Of a stretch of 29,553 nucleotides of DNA, positions 14,791-22,332 are shown in pieces (the first letter of the stretch is position 1; each line of letters opens with the position of its first letter). A model generated the notes under the pieces. That model was given only the letters and a program-made list of their open reading frames with translations, searched no databases and had not been told where the DNA came from. The translations under genes and the position numbers were made by a program. The DNA lies in contig JARDZO010000064.1 of assembly GCA_029240815.1 (NCBI GenBank), forward strand, positions 1 through 29,553, given 5' to 3'. The DNA comes from Brevibacillus sp. GTDB lineage: Bacteria > Bacillota > Bacilli > Brevibacillales > Brevibacillaceae.

Positions 14791-15588
14791 TTACTGGATC
14801 GCAAGGCGATGTGCATGCGTGTAAACGTTCATTTTGTCGTTGCGGATAAATCCTACTGCCGTAATGTTCAACTCTTCAGCCAGCTGGAGTGCGAGGTCAG
14901 TCGGTGCGGATTTGGACAAGATCACGGCAGCACCGATCTTGGCTGCTTTCAACAAGACCTCCGAAGAAATACGGCCGCTAAATACGAGCACTTTGTCCTG
15001 AGTCTCGATCTGATCTTGCAGGCATTTCCCATAGATTTTATCGAGAGCATTGTGCCGTCCGATGTCCGAATACTGGAGCAAAACTTGATCGGGTGAACAG
15101 AGCGCTGCGTTGTGGACGCCCCCAGTCTGTCGGTGGATATCCGAGGAAGCTTGCAGCTCTCGCATCAAATGCATGCACTGCTCGGGAGTAACGGAAATGG
15201 CTCCTTCTGCGGGCTTGGCGGTACGAGCATCACTGAAAAAGTAAAAGGATTGCCGGCTTTTCCCGCAGCAAGATGTAATACGACGCTTGGAATAAAAGCT
15301 CTGCGAGAGAATGGTTTCCTTGTGCAGGTCCACGTAGGCAAAGCCTTGTGCTTCGTCGATCGAGAGCTGTTTGATTTCCTCATAGCTTTTGATCGCCCCT
15401 TCAGCCGCCAGAAAACCGATGACCATCTCTTCCAGATCAGCCGGGGTACAGACGATAGTAGCGAATTCCTCGTCGTTCAAAAAGATCGTCAACGGGTACT
15501 CCGTAACGATCTCATCGTCTTCCCAGTCATGCTGATCAGCAGATATTTTCAGTACCGGTCGGCTGATTGTTTTAGTGAGATGTGTCAT
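14791..15588 (-). CDS. fdhD: FdhD, sulfurtransferase for formate dehydrogenase
   Basis: A 265-residue FdhD. It takes sulfur from a cysteine desulfurase and delivers it to the molybdenum centre of formate dehydrogenases, which are inactive without it. The catalytic loop holds Cys107-Cys108 in SCCGKS, the Bacillus form of the CxxC loop. Other family blocks are TGGVHNAAL, YSDIGRHNALDK, FSGRISSEVLLKAAKIGA and SKSAPTDLA. AAGGAGG stands 5 bases before the ATG. It is divergent from the OFA transporter; a candidate cre site lies in the intergenic region. Its presence supports a true molybdenum-dependent formate-type enzyme for the large oxidoreductase downstream. Confidence 0.95.
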   Translation of the reverse strand: MTHLTKTISRPVLKISADQHDWEDDEIVTEYPLTIFLNDEEFATIVCTPADLEEMVIGFLAAEGAIKSYEEIKQLSIDEAQGFAYVDLHKETILSQSFYSKRRITSCCGKSRQSFYFFSDARTAKPAEGAISVTPEQCMHLMRELQASSDIHRQTGGVHNAALCSPDQVLLQYSDIGRHNALDKIYGKCLQDQIETQDKVLVFSGRISSEVLLKAAKIGAAVILSKSAPTDLALQLAEELNITAVGFIRNDKMNVYTHAHRLAIQ

Positions 15589-15655
15589 GCGGGCCTCCTT
15601 CTAGGCGTGAAACGATGCTGTCAGTCATCATATATTTTTTAGGAAAACATTGTAG

Positions 15656-15669
15656 AGTGAGCGCTTACA
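15656..15669. promoter_or_regulatory. Candidate cre (CcpA) site
   Basis: AGTGAGCGCTTACA matches the cre pattern TGWAANCGNTNWCA at 10 of 12 defined positions. It lies between fdhD and the OFA gene, near a TATACT box readable on the minus strand for fdhD. It suggests carbon catabolite control. Confidence 0.45.
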
Positions 15670-15850
15670 TGGTAGTATACTATTTGAGGTTTATGTTGTC
15701 ACAAAATTTTCACGATTACAACTAGCACCTATACGAAGTATCAAAATTGACGCGGGATAGCGCTCCTGTCACCGGTTCTTTTTGATTCCTCCTTTTGAAT
15801 AGTGAACACTTGTTTGTTGATGCTGATGTAGCGTTCCTGCTGATGATTAA

Positions 15851-15932
15851 CTGCTGTGTTTCACCGATTCTTTCGTTTTTTTGCATGCTGCGAAAAACGA
15901 AAGAATCGGTGGGCGCAGCAGTTTTTCTTTTT
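15851..15932 (+). terminator. Long leader terminator before the OFA transporter
   Basis: CACCGATTCTTTCGTTTTT (15862-15880) pairs perfectly over 19 bases with 15893-15911. An outer CTGCTG/CAGCAG helix (15851-15856, 15916-15921) encloses it, and TTTTTCTTTTTT follows. Only the plus strand has the T-run, and no plus-strand gene lies upstream of it for at least 1.7 kb (fdhD is on minus). It must therefore act inside the OFA leader, as an attenuator. The rest of 15589-15990 holds the cre site and promoter sequences but no gene. Confidence 0.75.
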
Positions 15933-15990
15933 TATCATTACAACCGGGAAAACCGGGCCATTATCAATCATCGTAAAGGAGATGTGTCAC

Positions 15991-17265
15991 ATGGAGCAAC
16001 ATGTAAAAAATCGTTGGCTGATTGCATTGGCCGCGGTGGGAATTCACCTCTCAATCGGTTCCGTCTACGCATGGAGCGTGTTTACGAAGCCGATCACCAA
16101 GCAATTTGGCTGGGGACTGACAGATGTACAGTTCACCTTCAGTATTGCGATCCTGTTTTTGGGACTATCCGCTGCTTTTCTCGGTCACTACGTAGAAAAG
16201 CACGGACCACGCAAGGCAGGGACACTGGCTTCTATCTTTTTTGGAATCGGTATTGTCGGTTCCGGTCTGGCCATTCAATTGGGCAGTTTGCCATTACTCT
16301 ATCTGTGCTACGGAGTGCTGGGAGGAATCGGTCTTGGAGTCGGTTATATCACACCGGTTTCCACGTTGGTCAAATGGTTCCCGGATCGTCGCGGTCTGGC
16401 TACCGGCCTCGCCATCATGGGTTTTGGCTTTGCTTCGATGATCGCAAGTCCCATCATGAACAGCCTGATTGAAAGTGTGGGGATTGCCAATACCTTTTAC
16501 ATTTTAGGAATCATCTACTTTGTCGTCATGTTCGCTTCAGCTCAATACCTCTCTCCACCTCCGAAAGACTGGGTTCCTGCAGGCTTTTCCGCTGATGCTG
16601 CAGAAGGCAAAAAGCAGATCAAAAAAGATTTGTGCCAGTTAACGGCAAATGAAGCGGTCAAAACACGCCGCTTTTACTGGTTGTGGCTCATGCTGTTTAT
16701 CAACGTCACGTGTGGGATCGCCGTCATTTCCGTCGCTTCCCCGATGGCACAGGAAATGGTAGGAATGTCTGTCGGCACGGCTGCCTTGATGGTTGGACTT
16801 AATGGTCTGTTCAATGGTGGCGGTCGCATCGGTTGGGCCTCCTTATCGGATTATATTGGTCGTCCCAATACGTATACAGCGTTTTTTGCGATCCAAATGG
16901 TACTGTTCTTCCTGTTACCGAATCTGACCAACCCCGTTTTATTCATGGTGGCGATGTTCATCATCATGACGTGCTACGGCGGAGGCTTCGCGTCCATTCC
17001 GGCCTACATCGGCGATCTGTTCGGCACCAAACAGCTCGGAGCGATCCACGGCTACATCTTGACGGCGTGGGCTGCGGCTGGTCTGGCAGGACCGATCTTT
17101 GCTGCATGGGTACGTAACACCACCCAGAGCTACACAGGTACCTTGAGCATCTTCGCCGCGATGTTCGTGGTCGCCCTGATTATTTCGTTGATCATCCGCC
17201 TCGATATCAAAAAATTGCAAGAAGAGGCAAAACGAAAAGAAAACTCTGTTGAATTGGCTAGCTGA
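15991..17265 (+). CDS. OFA-family MFS transporter (oxalate/formate antiporter-like)
   Basis: A 424-residue, 12-helix major facilitator of the OFA family, related to OxlT and E. coli YhjX. The N-terminus GIHLSIGSVYAWSVFTKPI is a family signature; VKWFPDRRGLATGLAIMGFG (helix 4-5) and GRIGWASLSDYIGRPN also fit. OFA carriers move small carboxylates such as oxalate, formate or pyruvate. Its place between FdhD and the FdhF-like enzyme suggests formate or a related acid; this is inference. The ATG at 15991 is 9 bases after AAAGGAG. The frame extends to 15856, but that part is the leader terminator. DUF2294 follows after 54 bases on the same strand. Confidence 0.85.
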   Translation: MEQHVKNRWLIALAAVGIHLSIGSVYAWSVFTKPITKQFGWGLTDVQFTFSIAILFLGLSAAFLGHYVEKHGPRKAGTLASIFFGIGIVGSGLAIQLGSLPLLYLCYGVLGGIGLGVGYITPVSTLVKWFPDRRGLATGLAIMGFGFASMIASPIMNSLIESVGIANTFYILGIIYFVVMFASAQYLSPPPKDWVPAGFSADAAEGKKQIKKDLCQLTANEAVKTRRFYWLWLMLFINVTCGIAVISVASPMAQEMVGMSVGTAALMVGLNGLFNGGGRIGWASLSDYIGRPNTYTAFFAIQMVLFFLLPNLTNPVLFMVAMFIIMTCYGGGFASIPAYIGDLFGTKQLGAIHGYILTAWAAAGLAGPIFAAWVRNTTQSYTGTLSIFAAMFVVALIISLIIRLDIKKLQEEAKRKENSVELAS

Positions 17266-17319
17266 TCAATGGTAAAGTCTATAGTAGAGAATGGAATCAA
17301 GTAAAGGTGAGTTTCCTAG

Positions 17320-17685
17320 ATGAATAAGTTCGAAGCAGAATTCAGCAATTTGGTCAGAGCTTTCCGCAAACGCCACATGGGTAAGGGACCGAGCAAGATC
17401 AACACCACGTTTTGCAAGAACTGGGCGATCTGTGAAATGGAAGGCAACCTTTCGCCGGTGGAAAAGTTCATCGCCACTTCCGAAGACGGAAAGCAGACAT
17501 TGCGAGCTGCACGGACCGAAATGGTCAAGGAGATGTACCGCAAAAATACACCGGTTGATATGGAAGCTTTCTTGGGCGCCAAGCTCATCGATTTGTTTGT
17601 CGATATTGACATTGAACGTGATTTTGGGATGTCCATCTTTGTATTTGATCAAGACATCGAGAAAAAATGGAAAAACGAACCGTAA
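17320..17685 (+). CDS. DUF2294 (YrhF/YbcI-like) protein
   Basis: A 121-residue soluble protein of the DUF2294 family, which includes B. subtilis YrhF, encoded beside the formate dehydrogenase gene yrhE, and YbcI. Visible features: a short helical start (NKFEAEFSNLVRAFRKRHMGKGPSKI), a central TFCKNWAICEMEGNLSPVEKFI with two Cys, and a C-terminal DIDIERDFGMSIFVFDQDIEKKW. The biochemical role is not known. Repeated linkage to formate dehydrogenase genes suggests a partner or sensor in formate/CO2 metabolism. AAAGGTGAG precedes the ATG. It lies between the OFA transporter and the oxidoreductase leader, on the same strand. Confidence 0.8.
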   Translation: MNKFEAEFSNLVRAFRKRHMGKGPSKINTTFCKNWAICEMEGNLSPVEKFIATSEDGKQTLRAARTEMVKEMYRKNTPVDMEAFLGAKLIDLFVDIDIERDFGMSIFVFDQDIEKKWKNEP

Positions 17686-17838
17686 GTCTAAACGAAGCAG
17701 CGGCCCTGTTCACTGATTTAGACGAAACGGGTTTCGCGATCACACACGCAGTTGAGACTAGGTAGCGTACCTGCCTTAGACAACCACCGTGAACACGCTC
17801 TTTTCCTCTGGATAAGGGACGGTTTATGGTGGTTTTTT
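17686..17838 (+). promoter_or_regulatory. Structured leader with terminator before the FdhF-like gene
   Basis: Two exclusive folds are visible. Fold 1: TGTTCAC (17707-17713) pairs with GTGAACA (17789-17795), enclosing a CGAAA/TTTCG hairpin (17723-17736) and an arm GTTG...AGGTA/TACCT...CAAC (17751-17784), a three-way junction. Fold 2: AACCACC (17782-17788) pairs with GGTGGTT (17828-17834), followed by TTTTTT, an intrinsic terminator. The terminator's left arm shares bases with the arm in fold 1. It does not match any riboswitch class I can recall with confidence. Confidence 0.55.
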
Positions 17839-17874
17839 CATTAGACAGGCAATCAAAAGAGGGGAGCGAACGGA

Positions 17875-20223
17875 ATGGGCAAGACTAAACATAACGGACC
17901 AATCAAGCTGGATACATCATGGGAGCCTTCCCTGTGGGCATCACTCATGCCGATGGGACTTGGAAAAATAAAACCGCACCACATTCGCGATACGATGAAA
18001 GTCATGTACGATAACCGGGATAATCTGGGCTATGCGTACCGGATTTTGACACAAGGGGTATGCGATGGCTGCGCATTAGGGGTCTCAGGCCTTTACGACC
18101 AGACACTGACGGGACCTCACCTGTGCACGACGCGCTTGAATGTGTTGCGTCTCAATACGATGCCGGCCTTGGATACGAAGTGGCTGGAGGACGTGAGCGC
18201 TTTGCAAAAGCTGTCCAGCGTGGAGCTGCGCAAACTGGGGCGGATTCCGTTCCCGATGTCCCGCAAGCCGGGCGAAAATAAATTTACCCGGATCACGTGG
18301 AATGAAGCTCTGAACCGCATCGCGAAAAAGATCAAGGGGATCAGTCCCAAGCAGTTGGCCTTTTTCCTGACGGCCCGCGGCATTACAAACGAGGTGTACT
18401 ACACAGCGGCAAAAATGGCGAGGTTCCTCGGCACGAACAACATCGACAACGCGTCGCGCATTTGCCACTCGCCGAGTAAAACGGCCTTGAAACGGACGCT
18501 CGGGATCGGTGCTTCCAGCTGCAACTACCAGGACTGGATCGGGACAGATGTTCTCGTGTTCTGGGGTTCCGTTCCCGCGAACAACCAGCCAGTCTCGACG
18601 AAGTACATGTATGCGGCGAAAAAGGCTGGCACGAAAATCATCCTGATCAATCCGTACAAAGAGCCTGCGATGGAGAAATACTGGATTCCGTCTGTTCCGG
18701 ACAGCGCTCTGTTTGGGACGAAGATCGTGGACGATTTTTATCAGGTGAACATTGGTGGCGATATCGCCTTCATGAACGGCGTGATGAAGCACTGGTTTGA
18801 GATGGAAAAGGAAAAGCCTGGCTCTGCCATCAACCACGCCTTTGTCAAAGAGCACGCCAACGGCATCGAGCAGCTGAAAGAACACGTCACGAAACTGTCG
18901 TGGGAAGAGCTGGAGCAATCATCCGGACTTACTCGCGAGCGGTTAAAGGAATTCGCGGTTCTGCTCGCCAATTCCAAATCGGGGGTCTTTGTTTGGAGCA
19001 TGGGCTTGACGCAGCATCGCTTTGGCACGGACAATATTTCGCAGGTGGCCAATCTGGCTGTTTTGCGCGGTTTTATGGGACGCAAGCACTGCGGAGTAAT
19101 GCCGATTCGCGGCCACTCCGGTGTGCAAGGCTCCGGGGAGATGGGCGCAGACCCATTCAGCCTGCCAGGCGGCGATTTTGAAGAAAAGAGCTGGACGCGG
19201 ATAGAAAAGCTGTGGGGCTTTCCGATCCCGAAATGGCAAGGCGATATTGTAGGCGTGACATTGGAGAATGCGTTGTTGCCTGACGGACACGAGCGAAAGA
19301 CACGCCTGTTCTACACGAGCGGCGGTAACTTCCTCGAGACCATGCCTGATCCGGACTTTATGCGCGAGTGTCTGGAGAGCGTCGAGCTGCGCGTACATCA
19401 AGATATTATTTTCAACACGTCGACTCTCGTAGATGCCAAAGAAGAAGTCATTATTCTTCCGGCAATGACACGCTACGAACAGCCAGGTGGAGGTACGTCG
19501 ACCAGCACGGAGCGCATGGTGTATTTCAGTGCAGAAATCGATGGGCCACGCATCGAGGAAGCGCGCTCTGAATGGGAGATTTACGTCGATCTCGCAGCAC
19601 GAGTCCATCCGGAGAAAAAGCATTTGATGCACTTTTCCAGTGCCGCCGAGATTCGGGCGGAAATTGCGCAGGCGAATCCAAACTATGACGGGATCCAGCA
19701 CTTGAAAGAGCGTGGAGACGTATTCCAATGGGGCGGTGCATGGCTTTGCGAGGATGGAAAATTCCCGACCGAGGATGGCAGAGCGAATCTGCTGCCGATC
19801 GAAATTCCGAATCTGAACAAGCCACAGGGTCACTTCTACGTGACGACCCGTCGGGGAAAACAGTTCAACTCCATGATTTACAGCAATAAGGATCCATTTA
19901 ACAACGCGGATCGCTACGATGTGCTGATCAATGCTGAGGATGCCCGGGAGCTGCGAATTGTAGAGGGAGAGAACATCGTCGTGTATAATAAATTTGGCAC
20001 CTTCCAAGGTCGCGCCAAGTTCGAGGCGACAAGACGCGGCAATGTTCAGGTGCACTGGCCAGAAGGAAACGTGTTGATTCCAAAAGGCGTATATGAAACG
20101 TACGCGGGGATACCGGAATACAATACAGCTGTAAAAATCGAAAAGGCAGATACTTTTAACGCGAATAAAGATTTGAAGTATAAAGAAAAACCGATTGAGG
20201 ATTTAGAAGTAAACGTCGGGTAA
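17875..20223 (+). CDS. FdhF/YdeP-family molybdopterin oxidoreductase
   Basis: A 782-residue enzyme of the formate dehydrogenase alpha-like (YdeP/FdhF) branch of the DMSO reductase family. CDGC (Cys63, Cys66) and Cys84 form a reduced N-terminal cysteine set. RICHSPS gives Cys197-His198, where Cys (codon TGC) would ligate molybdenum in place of selenocysteine. Later blocks, NPYKEPAMEKYWIP, VWSMGLTQHRFGTDN and IRGHSGVQGSGEMG, bind the bis-MGD cofactor; the last ~140 residues are the molydopterin-binding barrel. It probably oxidises formate or a related substrate in the cytoplasm. No twin-arginine signal and no extra ferredoxin domains are present, so its electron acceptor is unknown. GAGGGGAG precedes the ATG. 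The regulatory leader upstream and moeA 50 bases downstream mark it as the core of the island. Confidence 0.88.
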   Translation: MGKTKHNGPIKLDTSWEPSLWASLMPMGLGKIKPHHIRDTMKVMYDNRDNLGYAYRILTQGVCDGCALGVSGLYDQTLTGPHLCTTRLNVLRLNTMPALDTKWLEDVSALQKLSSVELRKLGRIPFPMSRKPGENKFTRITWNEALNRIAKKIKGISPKQLAFFLTARGITNEVYYTAAKMARFLGTNNIDNASRICHSPSKTALKRTLGIGASSCNYQDWIGTDVLVFWGSVPANNQPVSTKYMYAAKKAGTKIILINPYKEPAMEKYWIPSVPDSALFGTKIVDDFYQVNIGGDIAFMNGVMKHWFEMEKEKPGSAINHAFVKEHANGIEQLKEHVTKLSWEELEQSSGLTRERLKEFAVLLANSKSGVFVWSMGLTQHRFGTDNISQVANLAVLRGFMGRKHCGVMPIRGHSGVQGSGEMGADPFSLPGGDFEEKSWTRIEKLWGFPIPKWQGDIVGVTLENALLPDGHERKTRLFYTSGGNFLETMPDPDFMRECLESVELRVHQDIIFNTSTLVDAKEEVIILPAMTRYEQPGGGTSTSTERMVYFSAEIDGPRIEEARSEWEIYVDLAARVHPEKKHLMHFSSAAEIRAEIAQANPNYDGIQHLKERGDVFQWGGAWLCEDGKFPTEDGRANLLPIEIPNLNKPQGHFYVTTRRGKQFNSMIYSNKDPFNNADRYDVLINAEDARELRIVEGENIVVYNKFGTFQGRAKFEATRRGNVQVHWPEGNVLIPKGVYETYAGIPEYNTAVKIEKADTFNANKDLKYKEKPIEDLEVNVG

Positions 20224-20273
20224 CCAACAAGAGACAGCAGGAATGGTTGTTCAAGCCCAAGGAGGAACGGACG

Positions 20274-21533
20274 ATGCGCTTTTCGCGACAGATGATAACG
20301 GTGGAGGAAGCCTTGCACAGACTGATGGAGCGTCTGACCATGCAGGGAAGAGAAGAGGTGCATATCGGGGAGGCATATGGCCGCATGCTAGCTGTAGATG
20401 TCCATGCCGCAGACGATTTGCCACACTTTGATCGCTCCCCGTTGGACGGATATGCTGTGAGAGCAATCGATACCGTTCTGGCCACACCGGATCAGCCGAT
20501 TCGCTTGAAAGTCGTGGAGACGATCGCTGCCGGTGACGTCCCCGAAGTCACTGTGACAGAAGGTTGCGCTAGTCGGATCATGACTGGCGCGATGATGCCA
20601 CCAGGAGCTGACGCCGTCATCATGTTTGAGCAGACGGAGCAGCCTGCTGCCTTTATAGAGGAAGTCGGGATCAAGCGGGTGTTGAAGCAGGGCGAAAATG
20701 TATCCCGTCGCGGGGAAGAGATCGCTTCGGGAGCGGTTATTGTGCGAGCGGGTGAGAGGATCAATGCGGGTACTCTTGCAATCTTGGCGACCTTTGGTTA
20801 CACCCATGTATCGGTTTATCGCAAGCCGCGGATCGGGCTGCTTTCTACGGGTGTCGAGTTGCTGGATGTTGATCAACCGCTTCTTCCTGGAAAAATCCGC
20901 AATAGTAATACATGGATGCTGTCCGCTTTGATTGCCGAAGCGGGCGGCATTCCTCTTTTGTTTCCGAATATGCCGGATGATCTGGAAGTGGCCAAAGGAA
21001 CGCTGGCTGAGCACTTAAAAATGGTTGATGTGCTCGTCACAAGTGGGGGAGTATCGGTAGGCGACTACGATGTGATGGCCGCCCTCACAGATGAACCGGA
21101 AGCCGAGCTGTTGTTTAATCGGGTAGCGATGCGCCCCGGTAGTCCGACCACGAGTCTGATGCTGCATGGAAAACCAATCATTGCTTTGTCTGGGAATCCG
21201 GGGGCTTGCTTTCTCGGATTTGAACTGTTTGTCCGCCCTGCTTTACAAAAGCTGTCAGGTGTGCAGGGGGTACAGCTGCGTACGATCAAGGCAAAGCTCG
21301 CGGTCTCGTATACCAAGCCTTGTCCGTACCCGAGATATTTGCGCGGGTGGTTGCTGGAAAAGGGTGGGGGCTTGTATGCCCAGCCCGATTTCAACGAAAA
21401 AGCGGGAAATCTCGGCACGCTAAAAAACAGTGAATGCTTTATCGTGATTCCCGCAGGAGGAAGTGGCAAACAGGCGGGAGAGCTCGTGGAAGTACTGTCA
21501 CACGCATCACCAAGCTGGAAACGGGAGGGGTAG
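20274..21533 (+). CDS. moeA: Molybdopterin molybdenumtransferase
   Basis: A 419-residue MoeA. It inserts molybdate into adenylylated molybdopterin to make Moco. Marks: DLPHFDRSPLDGYAV near residue 48, RIMTGAMMPPGADAVIMFE, the LSTGVELL segment, VTSGGVSVGDYD, and AMRPGSPTT followed by ALSGNPGACFLGFELFV. Domain order and length are normal. AAGGAGG lies 8 bases before the ATG at 20274; a TTG nine codons upstream lacks a site. It lies 50 bases after the oxidoreductase and 6 bases before mobB, clearly one operon, so cofactor supply rises with the enzyme. Confidence 0.94.
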   Translation: MRFSRQMITVEEALHRLMERLTMQGREEVHIGEAYGRMLAVDVHAADDLPHFDRSPLDGYAVRAIDTVLATPDQPIRLKVVETIAAGDVPEVTVTEGCASRIMTGAMMPPGADAVIMFEQTEQPAAFIEEVGIKRVLKQGENVSRRGEEIASGAVIVRAGERINAGTLAILATFGYTHVSVYRKPRIGLLSTGVELLDVDQPLLPGKIRNSNTWMLSALIAEAGGIPLLFPNMPDDLEVAKGTLAEHLKMVDVLVTSGGVSVGDYDVMAALTDEPEAELLFNRVAMRPGSPTTSLMLHGKPIIALSGNPGACFLGFELFVRPALQKLSGVQGVQLRTIKAKLAVSYTKPCPYPRYLRGWLLEKGGGLYAQPDFNEKAGNLGTLKNSECFIVIPAGGSGKQAGELVEVLSHASPSWKREG

Positions 21534-21539
21534 TCTGGC

Positions 21540-22046
21540 GTGAAACAACCGTATGTACTTCAATTGGTAGGCTATTCCGACAGTGGCAAGACAACGCTGT
21601 TGACCAAGCTGATTGCGCACTTCGAGCAGTCGGGTATGCGAGTAGGAGTGGTCAAGCATGACGGCGGCCACGATTTTGAATGGGACAAGCAAGGGAAAGA
21701 CACGTGGCGGTATCGGGAGGCAGGCGCTTCATTGGTGGCGATCTCCACAGAGACCAAGACAGTCATTCACGAGCAAAGACCGACACCACTCCCTCAGCTG
21801 ATAGAACGGCTGACACAGGCAGGGGCGGACCTGATACTGGTAGAGGGCTTTAAACGAGAAGGGTACCCCAAGCTTGTCCTATTGAGAAGTCCAGATGATT
21901 GTGAGCTTCTTCACGTAGTGACGGACATCCGGGGAATCATCACTTGGGAGCCAATCGCAACGGATAAATGGCAACAATTCTCCATTCACGATGTTGATTC
22001 TATTCTGCAGTTTGTGAAACAGCTCGGGCTGGAAGAGTCAAATTGA
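21540..22046 (+). CDS. mobB: Molybdopterin-guanine dinucleotide biosynthesis adaptor MobB
   Basis: A 168-residue P-loop GTPase of the MobB family, an accessory factor for MobA. Walker A is GYSDSGKTT (11-19), followed by VVKHDGGHDFEWDKQGKDTWRYREAG, the family's most conserved block, and the Walker B-like LILVEGFKREGYPKL. A GTG start is used; GGGAGGGG overlaps the moeA 3' end nine bases upstream, and the intergenic gap is only 6 bases, suggesting translational coupling with moeA. A terminator follows. MobA is encoded 7 kb away in the same island. Confidence 0.93.
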   Translation: MKQPYVLQLVGYSDSGKTTLLTKLIAHFEQSGMRVGVVKHDGGHDFEWDKQGKDTWRYREAGASLVAISTETKTVIHEQRPTPLPQLIERLTQAGADLILVEGFKREGYPKLVLLRSPDDCELLHVVTDIRGIITWEPIATDKWQQFSIHDVDSILQFVKQLGLEESN

Positions 22047-22073
22047 GAGGTCGTATTATTTTAAAACGAAAAT

Positions 22074-22120
22074 ACAGATCTGCTAGTCGTGTAAACGGAC
22101 GAAGTGGATCTGTTTTTTTT
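22074..22120 (+). terminator. Terminator of the moeA-mobB operon
   Basis: ACAGATC (22074-22080) pairs with GATCTGT (22107-22113), with an inner TCGT/ACGA helix, followed by a run of eight T. Confidence 0.8.
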
Positions 22121-22161
22121 GTTCGATAGTAAAGCTTAATATCCAACACTGCTGAGGTGGG

Positions 22162-22293
22162 GAGAAGCAGGTTTCCGATCTGCGCTCCGGTCTACACGCT
22201 GCAGTTTTCTGGCTGAATCCGTGTAAAAGCTTCTGTCACAAATCGTTTCGTTTTCCTGTGATTGAAATCACTGTGAGTGTCGTGCGGCTTCTC
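22162..22293. repeat. Degenerate relative of the 28688 foldback repeat
   Basis: The left ~45 bases resemble the left end of the foldback at 28688 (GAGAAGC, TTTCC, GCTCCGG, CTAC and CTGC in the same order), and GCTTCTC at 22287-22293 mirrors the GAGAAGC at 22162. The centre is not a foldback. It covers the region where the hmp promoter lies. The relationship is by eye. Confidence 0.4.
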
Positions 22294-22299
22294 TAAAAT
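22257..22299 (+). promoter_or_regulatory. Fnr-type site and -10 box of hmp
   Basis: TGTGATTGAAATCACT (22257-22272) matches the Bacillus Fnr/Crp-type pattern TGTGA-N6-TCACA except for the last base. TAAAAT (22294-22299) is a fair -10 box. A start point near 22306 would put the site centre at about -41.5, the classic class II activator position. Confidence 0.65.
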
Positions 22300-22332
22300 C
22301 AAGGTATACCTGATTCGAAGGGGAGGATCTCG

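Noticed and set aside
15697..15719. Fnr-type site in the fdhD-OFA region (TCACAAAATTTTCACG)
   Set aside because: The half-sites are direct repeats, not inverted, so it does not fit TGTGA-N6-TCACA.
18460..18468. Selenocysteine in the FdhF-like enzyme
   Set aside because: The active-site codon is TGC (Cys197), not TGA.
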